Positions 8,561-17,997 of a stretch of 64,000 bases of DNA are shown here, in pieces. The notes beneath the pieces were generated by a model. It was not told the DNA's origin and did not search any database. It saw only the letters and a program-made list of their open reading frames with translations. Source of the stretch: Sulfitobacter sp. CW3 (GTDB lineage Bacteria; Pseudomonadota; Alphaproteobacteria; Rhodobacterales; Rhodobacteraceae); assembly GCF_019392245.1 (NCBI RefSeq), contig NZ_JAHXRL010000008.1, forward strand, positions 62,001-126,000, read 5' to 3'. The number at the start of each line of letters is the position of its first letter. Position 1 is the first letter of the stretch. The translations under genes and the position numbers were made by a program.

Positions 8561-8574
8561 TTGATAAGCGTCAC
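8561..8574. promoter_or_regulatory. Degenerate FNR-type site
   Basis: TTGATAAGCGTCAC has a perfect left half-site and two mismatches in the right half. It sits 22 bp upstream of the beta-CASP gene start at 8597. It counts only because two better sites lie in the same island. Confidence 0.35.
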
Positions 8575-8596
8575 TTTCGATTGAGGAACCAACTTT

Positions 8597-9994
8597 ATGA
8601 AACTTTCATTCCACGGTGCTGCCCAAGGTGTTACCGGCTCGTGCCACCTGCTTCAGGCGGGTGGATTGCGGATCCTCATTGATTGCGGCATGTTCCAAGG
8701 GGCACGCCATGCGGACGAAGAGAACGCAGGCGATTTCGGCTTTGAGCCCTCGGAAATTGATTTCCTGCTTTTGACCCATGCGCATCTTGATCACTGCGGC
8801 CGCATTCCGTTGTTGGTCAAGCGCGGATTCGCCGGAACGATCATCACAACAGCCGCGACGCGCGAACTGTCAAAGCTGATCATGATGGATTCAGCCCATA
8901 TTCAGGAAGAAGACGCCGCGCGCGCCTCGCGTCACAACCGGCGCGGCGGCAAGGACGATATCCGCCCGCTTTATGACCAGATCGATGTGCTGTTCGCGCT
9001 GGATTTCTTTGGGCGCAATGTCAGCTACGACGAAGATGTTGCATTGAACGATGCTGTTAAAATCCGTTTTATCAACGCGGGCCATATCTTGGGATCTGCT
9101 TCTGTGGTTGTCGAAGCGACCGAAAACGAAGCCACCCGACGCATTGTATTTTCGGGCGATCTGGGCAGCCCGAACCATGCGATCTTGTCGAATTCGACCC
9201 CGCCGCCGGAATGTGACTATGTTGTCATGGAAACGACCTATGGCGGCCGGATGCACAAGGATCGTGAAGCCTCGAACGCCGAGCTTAACGAAGTGATTGC
9301 AAATACCATCGCCCGAGGCGGCAATGTCGTGATCCCGACCTTTGCGATGGAACGCACACAAGAGCTTCTGTTTCATCTGAAAAACGCGATTGACAGCAAA
9401 AACCTTCCCGGATCATTGGCCATCTTTCTGGACAGTCCAATGGCGATTTCTGCAACAGAGATTTTCAAACGTCACGCGAACGGTTTCAGCCCCGAGGTCC
9501 GCGATGCCATGTTGTCGGGCAAGAACCCTTTTCATCCGCGGGGCTTGCGTTTTACCCGTCAGGTCGAAGAGTCCAAGGCGATCAACCGCATAAGGGGCGG
9601 TGCGGTTATCATGGCCGGGTCGGGCATGTGTACAGGCGGGCGGGTGCGCCAACATTTGAAGCACAACATCTGGCGTCCCGATTGCAGCATTGTTTTTGTT
9701 GGCTTTGCTGCCGAAGGAACGCTAGCGCGCCAGATCGTTGACGGGGCAAAACACATCAAAATTTCTGGTGAAGACATTCAGGTCAAAGCCGATATTCACA
9801 CGATCAACGGGTTTTCTGCCCACGCGGACCAAAGAGAGCTTTTGTATTGGGTGTCTCACACAGGGCGGCCCAAAACTGTTTTCCTTGTTCACGGAGACTT
9901 TGACAGGGGCATGTCTGAGATGAAAGCCGAGTTGGAGAAAAAAGGTCTAACCGTCGAATGCCCGACGCTGCATTCTGCCGTCGAACTGGAGTGA
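8597..9994 (+). CDS. Metallo-beta-lactamase/beta-CASP RNase-like protein
   Basis: The 465-residue protein has a metallo-beta-lactamase core with the zinc motif LTHAHLDHCGRIP near residue 59. The beta-CASP cap follows (VVIPTFAMERTQELL, then MAGSGMCTGGRVRQHL), and then the RMMBL motif (TINGFSAHADQRELL). The length and order match the bacterial CPSF-73/YSH1-like group rather than RNase J. Members cut RNA endo- or exonucleolytically, and an RNA-decay role in the cytoplasm is inferred. The start ATG has GAGGAA upstream. It is the last gene of the stress island before the mobile-element graveyard. Confidence 0.9.
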   Translation: MKLSFHGAAQGVTGSCHLLQAGGLRILIDCGMFQGARHADEENAGDFGFEPSEIDFLLLTHAHLDHCGRIPLLVKRGFAGTIITTAATRELSKLIMMDSAHIQEEDAARASRHNRRGGKDDIRPLYDQIDVLFALDFFGRNVSYDEDVALNDAVKIRFINAGHILGSASVVVEATENEATRRIVFSGDLGSPNHAILSNSTPPPECDYVVMETTYGGRMHKDREASNAELNEVIANTIARGGNVVIPTFAMERTQELLFHLKNAIDSKNLPGSLAIFLDSPMAISATEIFKRHANGFSPEVRDAMLSGKNPFHPRGLRFTRQVEESKAINRIRGGAVIMAGSGMCTGGRVRQHLKHNIWRPDCSIVFVGFAAEGTLARQIVDGAKHIKISGEDIQVKADIHTINGFSAHADQRELLYWVSHTGRPKTVFLVHGDFDRGMSEMKAELEKKGLTVECPTLHSAVELE

Positions 9995-10003
9995 CGCGCG
10001 TTG

Positions 10004-10202
10004 CTAATTATCCAGCCTTTCGGTCTTTAGATTGCGTCGCATGGACCGCTGGTAAAGCTTGGGCGACACACGCATCAGCAATGAAGCAAGCAGCGTCACA
10101 CGGCCGACCGGAATGAATTTCTGCCCTTTGCGCGCGCCGCGAAGGATCACTTTAGTCAACGGCGGCGTAATGTCCTGCCGCTGGGGCGGAGCAAAAGTCG
10201 GC
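10004..10202 (-). pseudogene. 3' remnant of a short-chain dehydrogenase gene
   Basis: The minus strand reads QDITPPLTKVILRGARKGQK, FIPVGRVTLLASLLMRVSPK and LYQRSMRRNLK, then stops at 10004-10006. That is the C-terminal tail typical of a group of SDR oxidoreductases found in these bacteria. About 65 codons survive. The catalytic YxxxK part is gone and the 5' side runs into IS21-like sequence. Confidence 0.55.
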
Positions 10203-10288
10203 CAATTGTTGGCGCGCCTTGGGGCGTGATGCCTTCAAGTAGCAAGCACGTTCCAAGGTGCATTGGCCGTTAGGCCAATCTCAGATGT

Positions 10289-10508
10289 TTAGGTTTTGGC
10301 GTGGCGGGATTTGCTCTGATTGAGCCGATAGCTTTCGCCGTTCACCTCAAGGATATTTACGTGGTGCGTCAGCCTATCGAGTAGCGCGCCAGTCAGTCGT
10401 TCTGATCCGAAGGCTTCGGTCCATTCCTCGAACGGTAGGTTACTTGTAATTAGGGTGGAACCGCGTTCGTACCGCTGCGAGATCAGTTCGACCTGAGGTG
10501 CCCCTAGT
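10289..10508 (-). pseudogene. IS21-family istB remnant (C-terminus)
   Basis: The frame reads LGAPQVELISQRYERGSTLI, TSNLPFEEWTEAFGSERLTG and ALLDRLTHHV. This is the C-terminal end of IstB, the AAA+ helper of IS21 transposition. The Walker motifs and all of istA are missing. The 5' side joins an IS3 orfB fragment at about 10508. Confidence 0.85.
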
Positions 10509-10511
10509 TTG

Positions 10512-10735
10512 CTAGACACCTGCTTTGTTCATTTTCCTTTGTTTGATTTCATAGTGAACTGGCGACAGCATGCCGTTGTTGGTGTGCTTGCGTGTCGGAT
10601 TGTAGAACATCTCAATATATTCGAACACGTCCTGCCTTGCTGCGTCGCGTGTGAGGTATGTCCGCCGCCTGACCCGTTCTCGTTTCAACAACTGAAAGAA
10701 GCTTTCCGCGACAGCATTGTCCGTTGTCCGCCAGC
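10512..10735 (-). pseudogene. IS3-family orfB remnant (C-terminus)
   Basis: The minus strand gives TTDNAVAESFFQLLKRERVR, TYLTRDAARQDVFEYIEMFY and NPTRKHTNNGMLSPVHYE, followed by a stop at 10512-10514. This is the end of an IS3 OrfB transposase after its third catalytic residue. It belongs to a different IS3 subtype from the intact neighbour, which begins directly at 10736. The intact element may have inserted into this older copy. Confidence 0.8.
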
Positions 10736-10796
10736 TGAAGTGGTCCCACTATTTAGGACAGTTTTACGGCTTAGCTAAGATGTAATCTGGTTGGTT

Positions 10797-11651
10797 TCAT
10801 GCCGCCTTCTGGGATCGTTCTGTGTCAAAGAATGCGTCGTCAGGGGTTCGCTTGTCGAGAGCCGTGTGAGGCCGCTCGGTGTTGTAGAAGTTGATCCAGT
10901 CTTTGATCACGCGCTTGGCTTGGAAGCCGTCCTGCAATTCATGCAGATAGACGGCCTCCTGCTTCAGTGACCGCCACAGCCGTTCGATGAAGATGTTATC
11001 GAGGTATCGACCCCGCCCATCCATCGAGATTTTGACATCAATCTCGGTCAAGGACGTGATCCAGGCTGCACCCGTGAACTGCGATCCTTGGTCCGTGTTC
11101 ATAATCTCGGGTTTGCCGTATTTTGCGATGGCCTCGTTTAAGGCATCGACACAGAAGCTGGCGTCCAGCGTGTTCGACAGCCGCCACGCCAGCACCTTGC
11201 GCGTTGCCCAATCCATGATTGCTACCAGATACAAGAACCCACGCCGCACAGGGATGTAGGTAATATCACTGCACCAAACATGGTTTGGACGCGTGATCGG
11301 CAGCTTCCGTAGTAAATATGGGTAAATAGGATGCTGTGGGTGCTTCTTGCTGGTGTTGGGCCCTTTGTAGATGGCCTGCAGCCCCATGATACCCATCAGA
11401 TGACGCACACGATGACGACCTGCGTGGAACCCATTTCTCGGTAAGTAGGCCGCAATCTGACGGCTGCCGAAGAACGGGTATTTGGTGAACACTCGGTCAA
11501 TCTCGTTCATCAGTTTTAGATTCTCAGCGTTCACACCAACTGGCGTGTAATACAGCGACGACCGGCTAATCTTCAGCAACTTGCACTGCTTGGTCAGGCT
11601 GAGATCCGTGCGATCCCGATTGACCAGCGCCTTGCGGTCGGACGGGCTCAT
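10797..11651 (-). CDS. IS3-family transposase OrfB (DDE integrase)
   Basis: The 284-residue protein has an HTH_21-like N-terminus (SPSDRKALVNRDRTDLSLTK) and an rve integrase core. The DDE residues are visible in WCSDITYIPV, NTDQGSQFTG and YLDNIFIERLWRSLKQE, with the D-to-E spacing of the IS3 family. It looks full length and undamaged. Its ATG overlaps the orfA stop by 4 bp, so either translational coupling or the frameshift usual in this family would supply the transposase. It catalyses strand transfer at the element ends. Confidence 0.93.
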   Translation of the reverse strand: MSPSDRKALVNRDRTDLSLTKQCKLLKISRSSLYYTPVGVNAENLKLMNEIDRVFTKYPFFGSRQIAAYLPRNGFHAGRHRVRHLMGIMGLQAIYKGPNTSKKHPQHPIYPYLLRKLPITRPNHVWCSDITYIPVRRGFLYLVAIMDWATRKVLAWRLSNTLDASFCVDALNEAIAKYGKPEIMNTDQGSQFTGAAWITSLTEIDVKISMDGRGRYLDNIFIERLWRSLKQEAVYLHELQDGFQAKRVIKDWINFYNTERPHTALDKRTPDDAFFDTERSQKAA

Positions 11652-11926
11652 CGCTTCAGCCCTTGTGACAAAAAATCGTTTTCGACCGCCAGCTTCCCGA
11701 TCTTCGCGTGAAGCTCTTTGACCTCAGCCTCGTTGTCCTCGGCTCGCCTGACCTTGTCTGAAAACACCCCCGTCAGTCCATCAATTGCCTGTCGTTTCCA
11801 CGTCGTTACCTGCGTCGGATGGACTTTGTGCTTAGCGGCAATCTCTTGTGCTGTGCGATCTCCACGAAGCGCCTCAAGCGCCACCGTAGCTTTAAATTTG
11901 TCAGAAAAACTGCGTCTCTTGGTCAT
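11648..11926 (-). CDS. IS3-family transposase OrfA
   Basis: The 92-residue protein begins MTKRRSFSDKFKATVALEAL and contains the HTH TAQEIAAKHKVHPTQVTTWK. A coiled-coil leucine-zipper-like end follows (EAEVKELHAKIGKLAVENDF). This is the HTH_Tnp_1 subunit that recognises the element ends. It ends with an ATGA overlap into orfB. It is complete and lies 66 bp inside the right inverted repeat. Confidence 0.93.
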   Translation of the reverse strand: MTKRRSFSDKFKATVALEALRGDRTAQEIAAKHKVHPTQVTTWKRQAIDGLTGVFSDKVRRAEDNEAEVKELHAKIGKLAVENDFLSQGLKR

Positions 11927-11992
11927 TTGTGTATCCTGTCTTCAAGGTTGGATACATCTTAGCACGCTGTTCAGTTTTGCCGGACCACTTCA

Positions 11993-12166
11993 GTTTCTGA
12001 GACGAAGGCCGAAGCAGCTGAATTGATGCGCAGCCTACTGTCAGAGATCCGGCTCACACCAGAAAGTGGTGAACTGTGCATTGATTTGGTTGGGGAGCTG
12101 GCGGGCTTGCTGGGGCTTGGCACAAACAAGAACACCCGCAGCGTTTCAGCTGCGGGTGTTCTGTAA
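11993..12166 (+). pseudogene. 3' remnant of a recombinase gene
   Basis: The frame reads SETKAEAAELMRSLLSEIRL and TPESGELCIDLVGELAGLLG, then stops at 12164-12166. This resembles the extreme C-terminus of large serine recombinases (resolvase/invertase type, after the zinc ribbon). All catalytic parts are gone and the left side is cut by the IS3 element. The stop lies three bases from the tRNA 3' end, and the last codons coincide with the tRNA terminator hairpin. Confidence 0.6.
12131..12160 (-). terminator. Hairpin downstream of initiator tRNA
   Basis: AACACCCGCAGC, loop GTTTCA and GCTGCGGGTGTT form a perfect 12-bp stem starting 10 bases after the tRNA CCA on the minus strand. It is a likely terminator for the tRNA, although the following T-tract is poor. 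Confidence 0.65.
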
Positions 12167-12169
12167 ATC

Positions 12170-12246
<77 letters not shown>

Positions 12247-12444
12247 GGGGTGTGCTACCTTTGTTGAGCGCGGGCCGCAAGGCGGTTTTGTCGGATTCTT
12301 TCAAAATTGTTACATTAATTTGCAAAACCGTTTTTTCACCGGCTTTTGCGGCGGCTTGTCGCCGGTTCCCCTCTGATTTTATTGACTAAATCTTAAGGAA
12401 TTGAAGGAGAGCCTGCAGATTGCACCCATACGATTGACGTTGCG

Positions 12445-13548
12445 CTATTCCAGCTCGCTGATCTGATAGGCGGACCGGGCGAGCCATTCTGGCGAGATTT
12501 CAACTCCCCAACCCGGCGCATCTGTCACACAGGCCTGCCCGTCCTTGATGTCATAGGGGCTTTCGACGAACAGATCATACTGCCACGGATAGTAATCGGG
12601 CCCTTCAATCGAAAATTCCAGATACTTGCCCGCATTCGGAATCGCCCGCAGCAGATGCATCGTGAACAACGTGACCAACGACCAGTTCGCGCAATGCGGA
12701 GTGACGGGCAATCCGGCAGCGGCGGCCATCTTGGCGACCCGCAATGTGCGGCTGATCCCGCCCAGATACAGGATATCGGGCTGCACAATGTCGACGGCCC
12801 GCATATCTATCATGCGTTTCCACGTCGGCAGGTCGCAATCCTGCTCTCCTCCGGTCACGTCGATATCAAGGGCATCGGTAACTTGCTTGGTTTGCTCCAA
12901 CTCCCAATAGGGGCACGGTTCCTCGAAATGTGTGAAGCCGTTGTCTTGCAGCATATGCCCGACCTCGATCGCGCGGTCGGGGGAATAGCAACTGTTGGCG
13001 TCAATCAGCAAATCAACATCATCGCCCAGCGCGCGACGGATTGTCGGGATGATTTCTTCGGTGCGGCCGGGCCATTCGTCCTTGTTGCGGCCGACTTCGG
13101 CACCGGCACGTACCTTAAAGGCATCGAACCCTTGGGTGTCCCGCAGATGCTTTAGACGGGCGGCCTCGTCCTTGGGGGTGATATCGCGCTTCATCGACGA
13201 CGCATAGGCGCGGATCAAGCCCGGCGTGCCGCCCAGCAATTCAGCGACCGATTTGCCCTGCTGTTTACCGCGCAGATCCCAGATTGCCGTGTCCACCCCA
13301 GCCATCGCGCGGCGCAGGTACGAGCCGGGGAATTTATGTTCACGCTCGGCCACGATATCCAACAGGTCATCCAGATCGGTCGTGTCCTGACCAAGGACAT
13401 GCGGTGCGACCTGCCGGTGCAAAACCTGACAGGTGATATCTGAATGATAGGTCGATACCTGCCCCCAGCCTTGCGATCCATCCTCGGCTGTGACGCGCAC
13501 AAAGCCGACATCGGGGGTGGTGAATGTTTCAATCGATTTCAGCTTCAT
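12445..13548 (-). CDS. Mandelate racemase/muconate lactonizing enzyme-family protein
   Basis: The 367-residue enolase-superfamily protein has an N-terminal capping domain and a beta-barrel. In order the motifs are FDAFKVRAG (catalytic Lys/Arg strand), LLIDANSCYS (first metal Asp), FEEPCPYWE (second Glu), TGGEQDC (third Glu) and TPHCANWS (general-base His region). The third ligand region and HCAN point to a sugar-acid or hydroxy-acid dehydratase/racemase of the mandelate racemase branch. It acts in the cytoplasm with Mg2+ and abstracts the proton alpha to a carboxylate. It lies 11 bp downstream of the GMC oxidoreductase gene on the same strand. The substrate is unknown. Confidence 0.88.
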   Translation of the reverse strand: MKLKSIETFTTPDVGFVRVTAEDGSQGWGQVSTYHSDITCQVLHRQVAPHVLGQDTTDLDDLLDIVAEREHKFPGSYLRRAMAGVDTAIWDLRGKQQGKSVAELLGGTPGLIRAYASSMKRDITPKDEAARLKHLRDTQGFDAFKVRAGAEVGRNKDEWPGRTEEIIPTIRRALGDDVDLLIDANSCYSPDRAIEVGHMLQDNGFTHFEEPCPYWELEQTKQVTDALDIDVTGGEQDCDLPTWKRMIDMRAVDIVQPDILYLGGISRTLRVAKMAAAAGLPVTPHCANWSLVTLFTMHLLRAIPNAGKYLEFSIEGPDYYPWQYDLFVESPYDIKDGQACVTDAPGWGVEISPEWLARSAYQISELE

Positions 13549-13559
13549 CTGGTGCCCTT

Positions 13560-15176
13560 TTATCGCTGTGCATCCGAGAGAATAATATCCGATGCTTTTT
13601 CCCCCACCATGATGGCAGGCGCGTTGGTATTGCCGGTTGGAATTGTTGGAAAGATCGACGCATCCGCGACCCGCAGCCCCTGAATGCCGTGCACCCTAAG
13701 GCGCGGATCAACAACGGATGTGGCGGGATCACTGCCCATGCGGCAGGTCGAACATTGGTGGAAAACGGTCCACGATTTCTGTCGGATATATGTCAGGATA
13801 TCTGCGTCGCTGACCACGTCCGGCCCCGGATAAAGCTCGCTTTCGATGACCGCTTTCATCGCGGCGGTTCCGGCAATCTGGCGCATCAGTTTGGTGCCCG
13901 CCAGCATCATCGCGCGGTCATGATCGGTGTCCAGATAGTTAGGGTGCATTTCGGGCGCATCCATGGGATCGGGTGATTTGATCTGCAGATGCCCGACGCT
14001 GGTGGGCTTGCAAGGATTAAAGCCCATTAGAAAACCTGCAAACGGATCGGGGTTCATCAACGGGCGTACCCCGACGGGCGCGCGGGTATAGCTGACGGGT
14101 GAAAAATACAGCTGCAAATCAGGCCCGTCCGAGGTTTCCGAGACACGCACGAAACCACCGCCCTGATTAAGGCTAAGAGACAGCGGACCCTTGCGCGAAA
14201 TCGCATAGTGCAACGCCGCTTTCACCTTGCCCAGCAGCGGACCCAGTTCTTGGTTCAGGCTGGGCACCCGCGACATATACAGGTTATCGCTGCCCAAATG
14301 ATCCAGGAGGTTACGGCCCACCTGCGACGCGTCGGACACAACGTCGATCCCATGCTCTTGCAGCACAGACCCCGGCCCGATCCCGGAAAGCTGTAGCAGT
14401 TGCGGAGAATTGATAGCACCACCGCATAGGATAACCTCGGCCCTTGCCTGTACTTTGTGCGTTTGACCGCCCCGCCGGTATTCAACGCCCACGGCACGTG
14501 TGCCATCCAGCAAGACCCGCGTGACATGGGCCTTGGTGCGCAGTTCAAGATTACGACGCCTTTTGGCGGGGTTCAGATAGCTGCGCGACGCCGAGGCGCG
14601 GTAGCCGCCTTTGGTCGTGATCTGATAGCAAGCAGCCCCATCCATGTCGGGGCCGTTATAGTCGCGGTTGGTCGGGATACCGGCCTGCGCCGCACCCTCA
14701 AGATAGGTGCGCGTCAGCGTATGCACCTCGTCTGACACGTCATGGACCGCGAGGGGGCCACCGACCCCACGTGCGGCATTTTGCGGGCCGTCCCAGTCCT
14801 CCATACGGCGAAAAACGGGGGCGATGTCATCCCATCCCCAACCGGGGGCCACCGCATTCCATTCTTCGTAATCACGGGGGTGCCCACGCACATAGACCAT
14901 TGCATTGATCGAACTCGATCCGCCCAGCACCTTGCCACGCGGCCAATAGGATCGCTGATGATCAAGGCCGGGCACGGGTTCGGTCGTGTATTTCCAGTTC
15001 ACCCGCTTGTCGTAATACACTTTGCCATAGCCGATGGGCATCTGGACCCAGGGATTCAAATCTGATCCGCCCGCCTCAAGCAGTAGCACGCTGAACTTGC
15101 CGCAATGTGTCAGCCGGTTGGCTAAAACGGACCCAGCCGACCCCGCGCCGACAATTATATAGTCAAACTCATCCAA
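13560..15176 (-). CDS. GMC-family FAD-dependent oxidoreductase (choline dehydrogenase-like)
   Basis: The enzyme of about 538 residues has the FAD Rossmann motif [18 protein letters not shown] at the start, the GMC signature 1 region ([19 protein letters not shown]) and signature 2 ([15 protein letters not shown]). The C-terminal active site reads [13 protein letters not shown] and later [20 protein letters not shown]. Relatives oxidise alcohols such as choline to aldehydes and pass electrons to the quinone pool. I prefer the TTG at 15176, which is preceded by GGAG at 9 bases and puts the FAD motif at the N-terminus. An ATG at 15224 would add 16 residues without a ribosome-binding site. It is divergent from an amidase and a PotABCD-like importer, so an amine-alcohol substrate is possible. 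Confidence 0.9.
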   Translation of the reverse strand: MDEFDYIIVGAGSAGSVLANRLTHCGKFSVLLLEAGGSDLNPWVQMPIGYGKVYYDKRVNWKYTTEPVPGLDHQRSYWPRGKVLGGSSSINAMVYVRGHPRDYEEWNAVAPGWGWDDIAPVFRRMEDWDGPQNAARGVGGPLAVHDVSDEVHTLTRTYLEGAAQAGIPTNRDYNGPDMDGAACYQITTKGGYRASASRSYLNPAKRRRNLELRTKAHVTRVLLDGTRAVGVEYRRGGQTHKVQARAEVILCGGAINSPQLLQLSGIGPGSVLQEHGIDVVSDASQVGRNLLDHLGSDNLYMSRVPSLNQELGPLLGKVKAALHYAISRKGPLSLSLNQGGGFVRVSETSDGPDLQLYFSPVSYTRAPVGVRPLMNPDPFAGFLMGFNPCKPTSVGHLQIKSPDPMDAPEMHPNYLDTDHDRAMMLAGTKLMRQIAGTAAMKAVIESELYPGPDVVSDADILTYIRQKSWTVFHQCSTCRMGSDPATSVVDPRLRVHGIQGLRVADASIFPTIPTGNTNAPAIMVGEKASDIILSDAQR

Positions 15177-15359
15177 GCGATTTCTCCGAAGGCGGGGCGC
15201 TGCGTCTGCGTAGTGATCATCCATTCACCACGATTCTCGAGAGGGCTGCAATAGGGAGGGCCGATACGGGGCGCGATTTCAAGTTTGTGCCCCCTTTTCG
15301 AGCATGACACCAATAACGGTTTCAGCAGCACTGCTCAGATCCCAAAACGTGTATTGTGT

Positions 15360-15383
15360 TTAGCTTCCATCATCTTAAGCTAA
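15360..15383. promoter_or_regulatory. Inverted repeat in the GMC/amidase intergenic region
   Basis: TTAGCTT, 10 bases and AAGCTAA form a perfect 7-bp inverted repeat between the divergent genes, 64 bp before the amidase ATG. It is a candidate repressor/activator site, but no regulator gene is adjacent. Confidence 0.4.
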
Positions 15384-15446
15384 CCTTACTTATCCAGCGA
15401 TGGGGGCCGCCTCACTGCTGAACTGCGCGCCAAAGGACACTGCCAC

Positions 15447-16895
15447 ATGGAAACGAACATTCAAGAAGACGCAACATTTCTGGCCAAACAAGTCGCCACG
15501 GGTGCCGCGTCTGCGGATGAACTGCTTGACGATGCATTAGCGCGGGTTGCATCTTTTAATCCGCAGTTGAATGCCGTTGTCTTGCTGCAAGAAGAAACAG
15601 CGCGCCAAGCCATCAAGGCAGGCCTGCCCGACGGGCCGTTTAAGGGTGTGCCGTTCTTGATGAAAGACCTTGGGGCAGAGGCCAAAGATTTCCCGTCGCA
15701 TAGCGGGTCCAATCTGCTGAAAGACACGGACTATTCCTATGACAGCACGATTTTCGACCGTATGCGCAGCACAGGCGTCGTGACATTCGGGCGTACCACT
15801 TCGCCCGAGGGCGGGATTGGCCCGGTGACTGAATCCAGCGTCTACGGCGGGCCGACGCGCAATCCGTGGAACCTGTCGCACACGTCTGGCGGATCATCCG
15901 GTGGGTCGGGCGCTGCGGTGGCGGCGGGCATCGTGCCAATGGCGCACGGGTCGGATGGCGGCGGTTCGGTACGCATCCCCGCGTCAAGCTGCGGCTTGTT
16001 CGGTTTCAAGGCCACGCGCGCCCGGTTTCCAGACGGTCCGGCCTCGGGCGAGGGTTGGGGCGGTATGGCGATTGACGGGTTTCTGTCCCGTTCGGTACGT
16101 GACAATGCCACGATGATGGATGCCTGCGCAGGCCCCGACGCTGGTGCCCCCTATGCGGCCCCCGCGATGGAGATGTCGTATAGCCAAGCCATCACACGCC
16201 CGCCGCGCCGCCTGCGCATTGCGCTGTGTGACACGACATTTACAGGCGGTGCTATTGACCCGGCCTGCAAGGAAGCCGTGCAAAAGACCGCACAGATATT
16301 GGAAAGCCTAGGCCACCACGTGACCCCCGGCTGCCCCCAAGCTGACCACGAAGGCATGATGCACGCCTGGACCAAGATCGTCGCCTGCGGCACCGCGCTT
16401 TGGATCGAAAACACGCTCAAGGCCAAGGGGCGCGATTTGCAGCAGGGCGACATTCAGGGCGTCGCCCGTGGGGCATTGAAATATGCCAGCGAAATCTCGG
16501 GGGCGGCGTATCTGGGGGCGGTCAATAAAATCCACGCCTATGGCCGCCAGATGGCTGCGGCATTTGACGGTGTTGATATCATCCTGTCCGCAACCTTGGC
16601 GGAACCCCCTGCCCGTGTTGGCAGGTTCACCCATGAACGCGAAGACTATGAAAATTACCGCGTCGGTCCGGGGGGCGTTTTCGAATATTCACCATTCTGC
16701 GCGGCGTTCAATGCAAGCGGCCAACCCGCAGCATCGGTGCCCCTGCATTGGACAGATGACGGCCTGCCCGTAGGCATTCATCTGGCCGCCCCCTTTGGCG
16801 ATGACGCGACACTGATCGCGCTTTGTGCAGAACTTGAGCAGGCAGCACCTTGGGCGCATCAAACACCGAAAATGCTTGCAGAATATCTTGCTTAG
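15447..16895 (+). CDS. Amidase (amidase signature family)
   Basis: The 482-residue protein carries the Ser-cisSer-Lys triad of amidase-signature enzymes. Lys73 is in VPFLMKDLG, the cis-Ser is at about 150 in SGGSSGGSGAAVAAG, and the nucleophile Ser174 is in GSDGGGSVRIPAS. The spacings (77 and 24) are as expected for the family. It hydrolyses a carboxamide to acid and ammonia in the cytoplasm. The exact amide cannot be read from sequence. It heads a plus-strand run leading into a PotABCD-like importer (46 bp gap), suggesting that the imported compound or a product of it is the substrate. Confidence 0.92.
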   Translation: METNIQEDATFLAKQVATGAASADELLDDALARVASFNPQLNAVVLLQEETARQAIKAGLPDGPFKGVPFLMKDLGAEAKDFPSHSGSNLLKDTDYSYDSTIFDRMRSTGVVTFGRTTSPEGGIGPVTESSVYGGPTRNPWNLSHTSGGSSGGSGAAVAAGIVPMAHGSDGGGSVRIPASSCGLFGFKATRARFPDGPASGEGWGGMAIDGFLSRSVRDNATMMDACAGPDAGAPYAAPAMEMSYSQAITRPPRRLRIALCDTTFTGGAIDPACKEAVQKTAQILESLGHHVTPGCPQADHEGMMHAWTKIVACGTALWIENTLKAKGRDLQQGDIQGVARGALKYASEISGAAYLGAVNKIHAYGRQMAAAFDGVDIILSATLAEPPARVGRFTHEREDYENYRVGPGGVFEYSPFCAAFNASGQPAASVPLHWTDDGLPVGIHLAAPFGDDATLIALCAELEQAAPWAHQTPKMLAEYLA

Positions 16896-16941
16896 TGACG
16901 GCGCGCGACGCAGGGTGAAGGCCGAAACAAAGGAAATATAC

Positions 16942-17997
16942 GTGAACACAGATATCGCAATTGATGCCCGCCATGTCGGCAAGATTTACGGAACCGGCGC
17001 AAGCGCTGTTACCGCCCTTGGCGATGTTTCGATCAGCATTAAAAAGGGTGAGTTTTTTACGCTGCTTGGGCCATCGGGATGCGGCAAAACCACGTTGCTA
17101 CGCTGCATCGCAGGGTTCGAGACGCCCACCAAAGGCTCCATCCATCTGTCCGGCACAGACATTACCTATGACCCGCCCTATCAGCGCCCGGTTAATACGG
17201 TGTTCCAGTCTTATGCATTGTTTCCCCATTTGACCGTCGCGCAGAATGTTGCCTTTGGTTTGAAAATGCGCGGGGCGTCCTCGGCGGATGTGGCACGGGC
17301 GGTGGACCGCGTGCTGGCTCTGGTCAAGCTTGAGGATTTCGCAAATCGTCTGCCGCAACAATTATCCGGTGGGCAGCAACAGCGTGTGGCCCTTGCCCGC
17401 GCCCTTGCGCCTGAACCGCAGGTGCTTTTGCTGGATGAACCGCTGTCGGCGCTGGATCTGAAACTGCGCAAGGAAATGCAAAGCGAATTGAAGCGGCTGC
17501 AATCTGAGACCGGGATTACCTTTATCTTTGTGACTCACGACCAAGAAGAAGCGTTAACCATGTCGGACCGGATCGGCGTCATGTCAGCTGGCGCGCTTTT
17601 GCAAGTTGGCACACCGCACGATATCTATGACCGCCCCGCCACCCGATTTGTGGCCGATTTCATTGGCGAGACGAATTTCCTGAACGGCACCGTCGAGGGC
17701 GATCAAGTGCGGATCGGCACCGGTGATCTGCTGGCCGTGCCGCTGGATGGTGAAACAGGTGCCGTGACCCTGGCCATTCGGCCCGAACAGGTCAGCGTGA
17801 CATCGGCACCAGCCGAACTAAGCGGCAAGATCATCGACGCAACTTATATGGGCACCGACACCCACTATACGATCGAGCTGAAAGACGGCAGCCCGCTGGT
17901 GGCCCGCATTCAGTCGAATTCGACGGGTGCGTTTGGGGTGGGTGATGCCGTGGGCGTCGCAATCGACGCACGTGCCGTACAGGTTCTGAAATCATGA
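16942..17997 (+). CDS. ABC transporter ATPase, PotA-like (polyamine-type)
   Basis: The 351-residue subunit has Walker A GPSGCGKTT, Q-loop VFQSYALFPHLT, signature LSGGQQQRVALARAL, Walker B VLLLDEPLSALD and the switch His in FVTHDQEEA. A C-terminal TOBE domain with LAIRPEQV follows. The GTG at 16942 is chosen because AGGAAA precedes it and the protein then starts at the normal place; an open frame further upstream overlaps the amidase. It powers uptake through the two permeases encoded next. The stop overlaps the next ATG. Confidence 0.92.
   Translation: MNTDIAIDARHVGKIYGTGASAVTALGDVSISIKKGEFFTLLGPSGCGKTTLLRCIAGFETPTKGSIHLSGTDITYDPPYQRPVNTVFQSYALFPHLTVAQNVAFGLKMRGASSADVARAVDRVLALVKLEDFANRLPQQLSGGQQQRVALARALAPEPQVLLLDEPLSALDLKLRKEMQSELKRLQSETGITFIFVTHDQEEALTMSDRIGVMSAGALLQVGTPHDIYDRPATRFVADFIGETNFLNGTVEGDQVRIGTGDLLAVPLDGETGAVTLAIRPEQVSVTSAPAELSGKIIDATYMGTDTHYTIELKDGSPLVARIQSNSTGAFGVGDAVGVAIDARAVQVLKS

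Larger units (their letters stand above)
10736..11992 (-). mobile_element. Intact IS3-family insertion sequence, about 1.26 kb
   Basis: The ends carry the inverted repeat TGAAGTGGTCC (10736-10746) and GGACCACTTCA (11982-11992). OrfA and OrfB lie between on the minus strand. No short direct repeat is visible at the two flanks (left ..CCAGC, right GTTTC..). This is consistent with insertion followed by deletion, or recombination between copies. Confidence 0.85.
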
